Positions 43,478 through 52,463 of a stretch of DNA of 64,000 bases are shown here, piece after piece. Every line of letters starts with the position of its first letter. Positions within the stretch are counted from its first letter, which is position 1. The stretch covers positions 67,903-131,902 of the forward strand of contig DATNFO010000005.1 of NCBI GenBank assembly GCA_035606355.1. Direction: 5' to 3'. The DNA is from Sulfopaludibacter sp035606355 (GTDB lineage Bacteria > Acidobacteriota > Terriglobia > Bryobacterales > Bryobacteraceae). A program made the position numbers and the translations under genes. Below the pieces are notes generated by a model that worked only from the letters and a program-made list of their open reading frames with translations, did no database searches and was not told the DNA's origin.

Positions 43478-44809
43478 TCAACCATCGCCTTCCCCCATGC
43501 CCGGCTTCCATCGAGCCCGGACCATCTCCAGCGCTTCAGCCGTACTCGCAATCTGTCCGTCTAACTGCGCATCTTCCATCGCTCTCAAAATCTTCGTGAA
43601 CAGCGGCCCGGGCTCGTAGCCTTCCGCGATCAGATCCGCCCCGGTCAGCAGCCTCGCCGGCTTGAGATGCTCTTCGCTGAGTTCCGCCAGCTTATTCTTC
43701 ACGAAGAAATAATTGTCCAGCTTGCCGTGACTCGCGCCGCAATCCAGCCGGTGTAACTCCAGATGCTCGCCGAATCCGGGCATTCGAAGAAACCGTTTCA
43801 GCGTGCTGTCCTTCATCTGGTGAACATCCTTGAACTTCATGTGATTGTCCACCAGCGCTTCAATCTGTTCGACATCTTCCCGGGAAAAACGCAAACGCAC
43901 CAGAATGCCATGCGCGAGCCGCACACCCTCTTCCACGTGACCATCGAAGCGTATGCGTTCGGCGACGCGGAACGTCGGCGGCTTGCCCACATCGTGCAGC
44001 AGAGCGCCCCACGCCAGCGTGCACGATGGCTGATCCAACTGCTCCAGCAGCATCAGCGTGTGCGTCCAGACGTCTCCCTCGGGATGATACTCGGGCGGCT
44101 GCTGCACGCCTTTCATCGCCGCGACCTCCGGCAGCAGCACCTGCAGCAGCCCCGTTTCATCCAGCAACTGGAAGCCGCGCCGCGCGCCGCCTTCGGTCAG
44201 AATCCGCGACAGCTCGTCGCGAATGCGCTCCGCCGATACCCCGGCGATCGCCGCGTGATTGCGGCGGATCGCTTCGAACGTAGCGGGCTCGATCTCGAAA
44301 CCGAGCCGCGCCGCGAAGCGGATCGCGCGCAGCAGGCGAAGGTGATCTTCCTGAAACCGCCGCGCCGGATCGCCGATCGCGCGCACTACCTTCCGCCGCA
44401 AATCGTCCTGCCCGCCCACGTAGTCCAGCACCTCGCAAGTGCCCGGGTCCATCATCATGCCGTTGATGGTGAAGTCGCGGCGCAGCACGTCCTGGCGCGG
44501 ATCGGCCTCGAAGTGCACGCTCTCCGGACGGCGCCCGTCGCGGTACTCGTCGTCGCTGCGAAACGTCGCGACTTCCACCTGCGCCCACACGTTGCGCACC
44601 AGCACGACTCCGAAATGCGCTCCCACGCGGCCGGAATTCGGGAACAGGTCCATGATGCGGTCGGGCCGTGCGTCGGTGGCGACGTCGAAGTCTTTCGGCT
44701 TCGTTCCAAGCAGCAGATCGCGCACGCAGCCGCCCACCAGGAACGCCTGGTGTCCAGCCGCTTTCAGCTTTGCAACTACCTGGTGCGCAAGCTCTTCTGC
44801 TTCCATCAA
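43478..44809 (-). CDS. cca: tRNA nucleotidyltransferase (CCA-adding/poly(A) polymerase family)
   Basis: 443 residues. GGCVRDLLLG (26-35), DFDVATDA (41-48) and RRDFTING are the class II nucleotidyltransferase motifs; a C-terminal HD domain with LLHDVGKP and VDNHMKF follows. It builds or repairs the 3' CCA of tRNAs; poly(A) polymerase activity is possible. The one tRNA gene in this window already encodes CCA. ATG 44809 or the next codon can start it. Confidence 0.9.
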   Translation of the reverse strand: MMEAEELAHQVVAKLKAAGHQAFLVGGCVRDLLLGTKPKDFDVATDARPDRIMDLFPNSGRVGAHFGVVLVRNVWAQVEVATFRSDDEYRDGRRPESVHFEADPRQDVLRRDFTINGMMMDPGTCEVLDYVGGQDDLRRKVVRAIGDPARRFQEDHLRLLRAIRFAARLGFEIEPATFEAIRRNHAAIAGVSAERIRDELSRILTEGGARRGFQLLDETGLLQVLLPEVAAMKGVQQPPEYHPEGDVWTHTLMLLEQLDQPSCTLAWGALLHDVGKPPTFRVAERIRFDGHVEEGVRLAHGILVRLRFSREDVEQIEALVDNHMKFKDVHQMKDSTLKRFLRMPGFGEHLELHRLDCGASHGKLDNYFFVKNKLAELSEEHLKPARLLTGADLIAEGYEPGPLFTKILRAMEDAQLDGQIASTAEALEMVRARWKPGMGEGDG

Positions 44810-44963
44810 CGGTTCCAGCCCTAACCCTATGCTAATATGTGGGTGCCGAGCTCCACCGGAGGTCGGGAATGCAGTTCCATCGAGGAAGCCGCCATCGCAG
44901 TGGAGCGGTAATCACGCTCTCGCATTTCGAAATCAAGTTCATCATGCCCCTGGAGTTCCTTCC

Positions 44964-47228
44964 GTGACATCGGATTCGCAGCGCCGGCCGGGAACGGTCA
45001 AAGTGGTGGTCGCCACCACGGTGATGCTGTCGTTCATTTCCTTCTGGCGCGCCGCCGCCATTGTTCTCAGCGACCTTGCTTCGAGCGCCTATTACGTGGG
45101 CGGCATCGCGGAGCATGCCATCGGCAAAGCCGCGCCGTGGTTCATCCTCGCGATCATGCTGTTCTCTTACGCGGTTCGCGCCATCTACATCGAAAGCTGT
45201 TCGATGTTTGTGCGCGGCGGTGTATATAAGGTTGTCCATGAGGCGATGGGCGGAACGCTCGCCAAATTCTCCGTCTCGGCCCTGATGTTCGATTATGTCC
45301 TCACCGGACCCATCAGCGGCGTCAGCGCGGGCCTGTATCTCGGCGGCCTGATCAACGAACTGTCGGATAGCTTCCACGTCCCGCAACTCCACGTGTATCC
45401 GCCCTACTTCGGCGCGGTCTTCGCGGCGGCGGTCACCCTTTACTTTTGGCGCAAGAACATCATCGGCATCCACGAATCCAGCGAAAAGGCCCTGCGAATC
45501 ATGCAGATCACCAGCGTCATGGTGGTCATCCTGATTGTCTGGTGTATCGCCACCATTCTTACCAAGGGCTACCAACCGGTTCCGCTGCCGACGCTGAACA
45601 ACATACGCTTCGGCCCGGACGCGCTCGGCTGGTTGAAGGGCACGGTAGCGCCCTCCATCACCGCTATCGCGATCATGGTCGGGTTGGGACATTCGCTCCT
45701 CGCTATGAGCGGCTTTGAAACGCTCGCCCAGGTGTACCGCGAAATCGCGCATCCCAAGCTGAAGAACCTGGAACGCGCCGGCAACGTAATCTTCATCTAC
45801 TCGATGCTCTTTACGTCGCTGGTTTCCTTTTTCGCCGTGATGATCATCCCGGACCCGCAGCGCCAGCAGTTTCTCGATAACCTCATCGGCGGCCTTTCCA
45901 TGTTTCTCGTCGGACCGCTGCCGCTGCGATTGCTGTTCCACGGTTTCGTCGTGCTGGTGGGCACGCTCATTCTTGCGGGCGCCGTGAACACCGCCATCAT
46001 CGGCTCCAACGGCGTGCTGAATCGCGTTGCCGAAGACGGCGTGCTGCCCGATTGGTTCCGCCACCCGCACAAGACATTCGGCACCACGAACCGTCTGATT
46101 AATCTCGTCGTCTGCATGCAGCTTGCGACCATCGTAATCAGCCGCGGCAATATGCAACTGCTCGGCGAAGCCTACGCGTTCGGCGTGGTGTGGAGCTTCT
46201 CCATGAAGGCGCTGAGCGTGCTCGTGTTGCGCTACAAGCAGCCGGGGGGGCGCGAATGGAAGGTTCCCATCAACTTCCGCATCGGCAAGACCGAAATTCC
46301 GCTCGGCCTGATGATGATCACGGTGACTCTCTTCTCACTGGCCGTCATCAACGTGCTCACCAAGAAGGTCGCCACCATTTCGGGAATCGCGTTCACCATC
46401 GCGTTCTTCATCCTCTTTGAAACTTCGGAAATTTATAACCGGCGGCGTCGCGGGCACAGCCAGGAGCTGGAGAAGTTCCGGCTGGATGCGCGGCCCGAAA
46501 TCGCTCCGTCGGATATCAAAGTGCGCCCGGGCAACGTGCTGGTCGCCGTGCGCAATCCCAACCGCCTGCAGCACCTCGCGCGCATCCTGCAGAAGACGGA
46601 CACGCGCAAGCTTGACATCATCGTGCTCAGCGTACGGCAGGTGACTCCCGCGGCGAGCGGCGAGCACACGCTCGAGACAGACCAGATTTTCTCGGAGGAC
46701 GAAACCAACGTTTTCACGCGCGTGGTCACGCTCGCCGAAAAGGCCGGCAAGCACGTGGAGTTGATGGTGGTACCCGGCAACGATCCGTACGAAGCCACCG
46801 TGCAGACAGCGGCGCGCCTGCAATCTTCGCGCATTGTCATGGGACTCTCGCCGAAGCTCACGCCGTCCGAGCAGGGAACGCTGGTCGGCGCATTCTGGGA
46901 AAAACTCCCGGAGCCGCGGCCTTCCATCTCGCTCGAGATTGTTCTCGAAAATCAGAAAGACGTGGTGTTCTTCAACCTGGGTCCGCATCCGCCGCGCCTT
47001 TGGCCGGAAGACATTGACCTCGCTCACCGCCTGTGGCTGGAACTGAGCGGCAAGGGGCCCGGATCGAAGCTCCACCACCGCGACATCATCGGCGTCGCAC
47101 TGCGGCGCATGAGTGAAGAGTTGCATTCCGAGCGCGCCACCGAAGTGCTTGACGACGTGCTCAAGGAAGTCAGCGGCGCCAATGGTCACGCCAGCGATCG
47201 CCAGTGGCAGGACGGCGGGCAGCGGTAG
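44964..47228 (+). CDS. APC-family permease fused to a universal-stress-protein-like domain
   Basis: 754 residues from GTG 44964 (GGAG at 44952-44955). Residues ~15-490 hold about 12-13 membrane helices with APC-type features (GLGHSLLAMSGFETLAQVYREI). From about residue 520, RPGNVLVAVRNPNRLQHLARIL...VRQVTP and ARLQSSRIVMGLS look like a UspA-type nucleotide-binding domain. Such fusions are seen in amino-acid/cation permeases. The ligand and the signal the USP part senses are not known. Confidence 0.82.
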   Translation: MTSDSQRRPGTVKVVVATTVMLSFISFWRAAAIVLSDLASSAYYVGGIAEHAIGKAAPWFILAIMLFSYAVRAIYIESCSMFVRGGVYKVVHEAMGGTLAKFSVSALMFDYVLTGPISGVSAGLYLGGLINELSDSFHVPQLHVYPPYFGAVFAAAVTLYFWRKNIIGIHESSEKALRIMQITSVMVVILIVWCIATILTKGYQPVPLPTLNNIRFGPDALGWLKGTVAPSITAIAIMVGLGHSLLAMSGFETLAQVYREIAHPKLKNLERAGNVIFIYSMLFTSLVSFFAVMIIPDPQRQQFLDNLIGGLSMFLVGPLPLRLLFHGFVVLVGTLILAGAVNTAIIGSNGVLNRVAEDGVLPDWFRHPHKTFGTTNRLINLVVCMQLATIVISRGNMQLLGEAYAFGVVWSFSMKALSVLVLRYKQPGGREWKVPINFRIGKTEIPLGLMMITVTLFSLAVINVLTKKVATISGIAFTIAFFILFETSEIYNRRRRGHSQELEKFRLDARPEIAPSDIKVRPGNVLVAVRNPNRLQHLARILQKTDTRKLDIIVLSVRQVTPAASGEHTLETDQIFSEDETNVFTRVVTLAEKAGKHVELMVVPGNDPYEATVQTAARLQSSRIVMGLSPKLTPSEQGTLVGAFWEKLPEPRPSISLEIVLENQKDVVFFNLGPHPPRLWPEDIDLAHRLWLELSGKGPGSKLHHRDIIGVALRRMSEELHSERATEVLDDVLKEVSGANGHASDRQWQDGGQR

Positions 47229-47234
47229 CGAGCC

Positions 47235-48152
47235 GTGCCGCTGCTGGAGAGTCGCGAAGCGGGTCTCTACTGCCCGGCGGGCGATTTCTATATCGATCCT
47301 CAACAGCCTGTGCAGCGCGCGGTTCTGACGCACGCGCATTCCGACCATGCGTGCCCCGGCTCGGCCGCATATTTGACGGCCTCGCGCGGCCTGGCTCTGG
47401 TGCGCGAGCGCCTCGGCGGCGAGGTGCCGATCGAAGCCGTGCCTTACGGCGACGCGCGCACCATCGGCGGGGTCCGCGTGTCGCTGCATCCGGCGGGGCA
47501 CATTCTCGGGTCGTCGCAGATCCGCATCGAACAGGACGGGGAAGTGTGGGTAGTCTCCGGCGACTATAAGCTCACTTCCGATCCTACCTGCGAACCGTTC
47601 GAAGCTCTGCGGTGTCACACGTTCGTGACGGAATCCACCTTCGCACTGCCGGTCTTTCGCTGGGAAGACGAAGCCGCCGTCATCGCGGCGATCGAGCAGT
47701 GGTGGGCAGCGAATCGCGAGGCGGACCGAATCAGTTTGCTGCTGGTGTATCCGCTCGGCAAGGCGCAGCGCATTCTCGCACGCCTCCGCGGCGATGTGAA
47801 AGTGGACCCGTCCGTCGAGCGGTACAGCCGCCTGTACCGCCAGGCCGGCGTGGCGCTGCCCGAACCCGCCGCCGGCGCCGCGAAGAAAGGCGATCTGCTG
47901 ATCGCGCCGCCCGGATTTCGACGGCCGCCCGGAGCATCCACCGCCATGGCGTCGGGTTGGATGCGCATTCGCGGTCCGCGCCGCAGGCAGTCGCTCGACC
48001 GTGGTTTCATCCTGAGCGATCACGCCGATTGGCCGCAACTCCTGCAGGCCATCGATGCGACACAAGCGGAAAGCGTCTGGGTCACGCACGGGTACACCGC
48101 GCCGCTCGCGCGCTGGTTGGGCGAGCACGGAAAGGCGGCGCTGGCGATATGA
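47235..48152 (+). CDS. Ligase-associated DNA exonuclease (metallo-beta-lactamase fold)
   Basis: 305 residues. THAHSDHA gives H33, H35, D37, H38 of the metal site; HPAGHILGSSQI, SGDYKLTSDPTCEPFE and a C-terminal LSDHADW complete the beta-CASP-like layout. Length and order match TIGR04122-type exonucleases that occur beside ATP-dependent DNA ligases. It overlaps the ligase gene by 4 nt. Confidence 0.88.
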   Translation: MPLLESREAGLYCPAGDFYIDPQQPVQRAVLTHAHSDHACPGSAAYLTASRGLALVRERLGGEVPIEAVPYGDARTIGGVRVSLHPAGHILGSSQIRIEQDGEVWVVSGDYKLTSDPTCEPFEALRCHTFVTESTFALPVFRWEDEAAVIAAIEQWWAANREADRISLLLVYPLGKAQRILARLRGDVKVDPSVERYSRLYRQAGVALPEPAAGAAKKGDLLIAPPGFRRPPGASTAMASGWMRIRGPRRRQSLDRGFILSDHADWPQLLQAIDATQAESVWVTHGYTAPLARWLGEHGKAALAI

Positions 48153-49732
48153 AGCGCTTCGCTGAATTGTACGCCGCGTTGGACGAGACCACGAAGACGA
48201 ATGCGAAGGTAGCCGCGCTCACGCGCTATTTGCAAACCGCTCCGCCGGACGATGCGGCGTGGGCTGTGAGCTTCCTGATCGGACGCCGCCCCAAGCGGCT
48301 GCTCGAGTCGCGCAAGCTGGCGCAGTGGGCCATCGAAGAAGCCGGAGTCCCGGACTGGCTCTTCGGCGAAAGTTATCACGCGGTCGGCGACTTTGCGGAG
48401 ACCATCGCGCTGCTGCTGCCGCCTCCCACCGCTTCGACGGAGCTCTCGCTGCGCTACTGGGTGGAAGAGCGGTTGCTTCCGCTGCGCGATTCCGGTGACG
48501 ATGCGCGCCGCGCCAGTCTGACGGCCGCGTGGCGGGAAATGGACGAGCGGCAGCGCTTCGTCTGGAACAAACTGTTGACTGGCGAGTTTCGAGTGGGCGT
48601 GTCGCAGAGCCTGGTGGTGCGGGCGATTGCGGACGCCAGCAACGTCCCTACTGAGGCCATCGCTCACCGCCTCATGGGCGAATGGCAGCCGGCCGCGGAA
48701 TTCTGGACCACGCTCACGGCCGGCGAAGGCGCTGCGCGCGATGCCGATATTTCCAAGCCGTATCCGTTCTGTCTGGCGTACCCGATCGAAGGCGAGGTGG
48801 AAGACCTCGGGCCCGTGGAAGACTGGCAGGTGGAATGGAAGTGGGATGGCATTCGCGCGCAGCTCATTCGCCGCGATTGGCGGACGTTCCTGTGGTCGCG
48901 CGGCGAAGAGGAGATGATCGAGCGCTTCCCGGAATTGCAAGCGCTCGCCGCATTGCTGCCGCAAGGCACGGCGATCGATGGCGAAGTGTTGCCGTGGAAG
49001 GACGCAAGGCCGCTGCCGTTCGCGCAGATGCAGCGGCGCACCGGCCGGAAAGTGCTCGGGCAGAAGATTCTTGCCGAAGTGCCCATCGTGCTGGTGGCGT
49101 ACGATCTTCTCGAATTCGAAGGAGAGGACATTCGCGAGAAGCCGCTCGAGTATCGCCGCGAGCGCCTGGCGTCGCTGGCGTCCGAAGGAGCGGCGATGGT
49201 TGTCTCGCCGGTGGTCACGGCGGCAAGCTGGGCGGAGCTGCGCGCCCTTCGAGAGCAATCGCGCGAGCGCCAGGTGGAAGGCTTCATGCTCAAGCGCAAG
49301 GGCTCGCCGTATCGCGTCGGGCGCCGCCGCGGCGATTGGTGGAAGTGGAAGATCGATCCCTACAGCGTGGATGCAGTCCTCATTTACGCGCAGCCAGGCA
49401 ATGGACGCCGCGCGAGTCTCTTTACGGATTACACATTCGGTGTCTGGGACAACGGGGAACTGGTGCCGTTCGCGAAAGCGTACTCCGGGCTCAGCGACGA
49501 AGAGATCCGCGAAGTCGATGCCTTCGTCCGCCGCAATACGATTGAGAAATTCGGGCCGGTGCACGCAGTCAAACCGGAATTGGTCTTCGAGCTGGCGTTC
49601 GAAGGAATCCAACAGTCCACCCGGCATAAGTCCGGTATCGCCGTCCGATTCCCAAGGATGGCGCGCTGGAGAAAAGACAAGCCGGCCGCGGAAGCCGATA
49701 CCCTCGAAACCGTAAGATCCTTAGCTCAGTAG
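48149..49732 (+). CDS. ATP-dependent DNA ligase
   Basis: 527 residues. An N-terminal alpha-helical domain precedes the nucleotidyltransferase core with EWKWDGIR (nucleophile Lys231), GEVLPWKD, FMLKRKGSPYRVGRRRGDWWKWK (motif V) and an OB domain. It seals nicks using ATP; with the exonuclease it forms a two-gene repair module. The DEXH helicase and phosphoesterase that often join this pair are not present. The TAG stop is formed by the dispersed repeat that follows. Confidence 0.92.
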   Translation: MKRFAELYAALDETTKTNAKVAALTRYLQTAPPDDAAWAVSFLIGRRPKRLLESRKLAQWAIEEAGVPDWLFGESYHAVGDFAETIALLLPPPTASTELSLRYWVEERLLPLRDSGDDARRASLTAAWREMDERQRFVWNKLLTGEFRVGVSQSLVVRAIADASNVPTEAIAHRLMGEWQPAAEFWTTLTAGEGAARDADISKPYPFCLAYPIEGEVEDLGPVEDWQVEWKWDGIRAQLIRRDWRTFLWSRGEEEMIERFPELQALAALLPQGTAIDGEVLPWKDARPLPFAQMQRRTGRKVLGQKILAEVPIVLVAYDLLEFEGEDIREKPLEYRRERLASLASEGAAMVVSPVVTAASWAELRALREQSRERQVEGFMLKRKGSPYRVGRRRGDWWKWKIDPYSVDAVLIYAQPGNGRRASLFTDYTFGVWDNGELVPFAKAYSGLSDEEIREVDAFVRRNTIEKFGPVHAVKPELVFELAFEGIQQSTRHKSGIAVRFPRMARWRKDKPAAEADTLETVRSLAQ

Positions 49733-49863
49733 CGACCGGTCTCCCGACCGGTCGCAGGCGCGCGAAGCGCGCCAGAGTCGCGCTCCGCGCGACCCGACAG
49801 GAAGGATTCCTGTCGGCACGTGGCAACAGGAATCTTTCCTGTTGCGGCGAGCGAAGCTCGCCA
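49729..49863. repeat. Cluster of dispersed palindromic repeats overlapping a stop codon
   Basis: GTAGCGACCGGTCTCCCGACCGGTCGC supplies the ligase stop codon. It is followed by GCGCGC/GCGCGC-type, CGACAGGAA/TTCCTGTCG and CAACAGGAA/TTCCTGTTG hairpins. Confidence 0.85.
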
Positions 49864-49907
49864 TCTTCCCAACTTTTCCCCCGCTGGTTCGTCATACTAA
49901 AGAATTC

Positions 49908-51209
49908 ATGCCCAAAGTTCTGATCGCGGGAGGCGGGTTGGCCGGACTCTCGGCTGCCGCCGCCCTTGGCGGCGCGGGAATTGAAGTGGACCTCTTCGAG
50001 TCCCGCCCGTTTCTCGGCGGCCGCGCCACGTCGTACAACGTGCCGGCGGGCTCCGGCGAAGAACCTGAGACTATAGACAATTGCCAGCACGTCCTGCTGC
50101 GCTGCTGCGTCAACCTGCTCGACTTTTATCAGCGCCTCGACGTCCGCGATCGCGTCAAATTCTATCGCGAGTTTTACTTCATCGAACCCGGCGGACGCAC
50201 CAGCGTGCTCGCGCGCGGCCGCCTGCCCGCTCCTCTGCACTTCACCGAAGCGTTTCTGCGGATGCACTGCCTCAGCCTCAAGGACAAGCGCGGCATCGCG
50301 CGCGCCCTGCTCGCCATCCGCCGCGAACGCACGCGCCGCAAAGATCTCGACCGCATCAGCATGCTCGACTGGCTCCTGCAGAAGCGGCAAACCCCGCAGG
50401 CCATCGACCGCTTCTGGCGGCAGGTGCTCGTCAGCGCCGTCAACGAAGACCTCGACCGTATGGCCGCGCGCCACGGCTTCCAAGTGTTCTGGCTCGGCTT
50501 TCTGGCGCGCGCCGATTCCTACGAGATGGGCGTTCCCGCCGTGCCGCTCGGCGACTTGTACGCCGTCGAAGCGTGGAAGCGCCTCGGCAACGTGCGCATC
50601 CATTTCCGCTCGCCGGTGGAGCAAATCGGCGAGCGTGGTTTCACCGTCGCCGGAAGCGTCGTCTCCGGCGATCGCTACATTTGCGCGCTGCCCTTCGAGC
50701 GCCTCGAAAGCGTCGGATTGACTGCCCCGAAATTCGACCATTCGCCGATCACCGGCGTGCACCTCTGGTTCGACCGCGAGATCACCACGCTGCCGCACGC
50801 CACTCTGCTGGACCGCACGATGCAGTGGATGTTCAACAAAGATTCCGGCCGCTATCTGCAGCTCGTCGTCAGCGCGTCCCGCGACCTCACCGCACTCTCG
50901 CGGCAGGAAATCATCGACATCGCAATCGGCGATCTTCGCCTTTACTTCCCGAAGGTGCGCGATGCCAAGGTGGTCAAGGCACACGTTGTCAAGGAGCAGC
51001 GCGCGACATTCAGCGCCGCGCCGGAAACCGACCATCTGCGGCCCACCGCCGACACTCAGAACCCGAGCCTCTTTCTGGCTGGCGATTGGACTCGCACGGG
51101 TTGGCCCGCGACCATGGAGGGCGCCGTGCGCAGCGGCTACGCGGCTGCCGAGGCGGTGACCCACTCGCTGGGGGTGCGTGCGCGATTCCTCATTCCCGAT
51201 ATCGCGTAG
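49908..51209 (+). CDS. hpnE: HpnE-like FAD-dependent desaturase / hydroxysqualene dehydroxylase
   Basis: 433 residues. GGGLAGLSAAAAL at the N-terminus is the FAD loop; FESRPFLGGRATSY and DNCQHVLLRCCVN are typical of squalene-associated desaturases; FLAGDWTRTGWPATMEGAVRSG is the C-terminal FAD block. Family members convert hydroxysqualene to squalene for hopanoids or desaturate carotenoids. hpnC, hpnD or carotenoid genes are not nearby. CATACT sits 9 nt before the ATG. Confidence 0.85.
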   Translation: MPKVLIAGGGLAGLSAAAALGGAGIEVDLFESRPFLGGRATSYNVPAGSGEEPETIDNCQHVLLRCCVNLLDFYQRLDVRDRVKFYREFYFIEPGGRTSVLARGRLPAPLHFTEAFLRMHCLSLKDKRGIARALLAIRRERTRRKDLDRISMLDWLLQKRQTPQAIDRFWRQVLVSAVNEDLDRMAARHGFQVFWLGFLARADSYEMGVPAVPLGDLYAVEAWKRLGNVRIHFRSPVEQIGERGFTVAGSVVSGDRYICALPFERLESVGLTAPKFDHSPITGVHLWFDREITTLPHATLLDRTMQWMFNKDSGRYLQLVVSASRDLTALSRQEIIDIAIGDLRLYFPKVRDAKVVKAHVVKEQRATFSAAPETDHLRPTADTQNPSLFLAGDWTRTGWPATMEGAVRSGYAAAEAVTHSLGVRARFLIPDIA

Positions 51210-51213
51210 GTCG

Positions 51214-51240
51214 AAATGGGTAACTTTCGACCCATTTTGG
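51214..51240 (+). terminator. Possible terminator after hpnE
   Basis: AAATGGGT (51214-51221) pairs with ACCCATTT (51230-51237) around an 8-nt loop, and T residues follow. It is short and AT-rich for this genome. Confidence 0.4.
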
Positions 51241-51289
51241 GCATCTTATTAAGTGACCCCGTAACTAAAACCTACTTCAGGAGCCCGGC

Positions 51290-52105
51290 TTGAACCGTAC
51301 TTCCGGAATCGTGTGCTTTCTTACGTGTTTGTGTGTGAGCGCCTCCTTCGCGCAGCAGCAACAAGCGCAACAGCAACCCCAGCAACAAGTTCCCGTTCCG
51401 GAACTCAGTTCTTTCTGGAATTTTCCCGCAATCAGGTTTCTGGAGAACCTGCTCAACCCCTCCAATACTCCCAAGCCGGAAACGCAGACCGTGAAAGCCG
51501 CCGTCGATCCGAATGCCGGCTGCCCGGTCGCGCCGCTCGATGCGATTGACGATCCCGCTGCTCAGCAGCTCGAAGCCGCGGGGGTGGAAGGCGAGTCCAC
51601 CATCAACATAGCCGGCATGTCGCCGGCCGCCGCCGGAGCGCTCACCCTATTCCAAACCAAGGTAGCCGCGGCAGGCGGTAGCGTGATTCTGAAATCCGCC
51701 TATCGCCCGGCAGCGTATCAGCAGCATCTGGCGAACGTCTGGTACAAGTGGATGACGGAGCTGCGCAACAATCGACTGCCTGCCTGCCAGAATATGAGGG
51801 CTTCGGTGCAGGAGGAGTTCACGCGCCATCACCTGATCGAGACGCAGCACCCGGTCGCGGTTTCGGACCACACCCGCGGTCTCGCGTTCGATGCGACCGT
51901 CAGCCTGCCGCCGCGCGCGCGGATCGGCCGCCTGCGTGTTACGCTGGACACCCTCGCCCGCCTGGTCGGCCTGGTGCGCCCGGCGATCGCCGCCGACCCC
52001 GTCCATTTCAAGTTTGTCGGCGCCCTGGCGCGGGTCCGTTACGCGAGCTCCACGCGAATCGCCCGCCACACCGTCCGAAGCAGCCGCACTCACCGCAACG
52101 CCTAA
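51290..52105 (+). CDS. Secreted M15-like peptidase
   Basis: 271 residues with a signal peptide and a Gln-rich stretch after it (residues 21-33). SAYRPAAYQ near 138, His194 and Asp201 (SDHTRGLAFD), and His239 (DPVHFKF) match the metal triad and substrate motif of D-Ala-D-Ala carboxypeptidases of family M15. Likely acts on peptidoglycan. TTG 51290 follows AGGAG at 51279-51283. Confidence 0.75.
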   Translation: MNRTSGIVCFLTCLCVSASFAQQQQAQQQPQQQVPVPELSSFWNFPAIRFLENLLNPSNTPKPETQTVKAAVDPNAGCPVAPLDAIDDPAAQQLEAAGVEGESTINIAGMSPAAAGALTLFQTKVAAAGGSVILKSAYRPAAYQQHLANVWYKWMTELRNNRLPACQNMRASVQEEFTRHHLIETQHPVAVSDHTRGLAFDATVSLPPRARIGRLRVTLDTLARLVGLVRPAIAADPVHFKFVGALARVRYASSTRIARHTVRSSRTHRNA

Positions 52106-52111
52106 CGCCTC

Positions 52112-52138
52112 AACGTGCCGGCAGGAATCCTTCCTGGA
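52112..52138. repeat. Partial GGAATCCTTCC palindromic repeat
   Basis: CGGCAGGAATCCTTCCTGG is one module of the dispersed family; the second half of the stem is imperfect (CGGCAGGAA with TTCCTGGAT). Confidence 0.55.
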
Positions 52139-52164
52139 TAGCGCCGGGATAAACCGGCATGAAG

Positions 52165-52300
52165 TAGCGAATGAAAGAGTCGTACAGAGAAGGAGTAGCG
52201 AACCACTCTGGCCCCGAGCCATGTGAGGGCGGTCGTGAGGCCGCACTTAAAGCGTTGGACAGGGGCCTGTGCAGGCTGGGTATAGAGCTTCGAAACATTC
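52165..52300 (+). mobile_element. Remnant resembling group II intron leader
   Basis: The plus frame from 52171 reads MKESYREGVANHSGPEPC, then GREAALKALDRGL and IRSG...ASGNS. This follows a pattern I know from the short leader ORF upstream of many group II intron reverse transcriptases (MKESxxEGxAxHxGPExC). No reverse transcriptase follows; the next gene begins at 52464. A truncated or dead copy, recognised from memory only. I see nothing else recognisable in the rest of this gap up to 52463. Confidence 0.45.
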
Positions 52301-52463
52301 GTTCCGGGATGCTCATGGCGTCGGGAAACTCAATTGGACGAAGAGCCGTCTCGAACTTCCCGGCGCACTCCATCGCTCGGCTCACCGAACTTCTCCCGCA
52401 CGCGTACGCGCCAAAGGCGTCAACGAAAATGCATCCGCTTGCGTCCTACGATAGGGCACGAAC

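Noticed and set aside
46335..48128. 597-residue minus-strand frame
   Set aside because: Spans two real plus-strand genes and their junction; no motif.
49569..51164. 531-residue minus-strand frame
   Set aside because: Covers the ligase end, the repeat cluster and hpnE; no domain visible.
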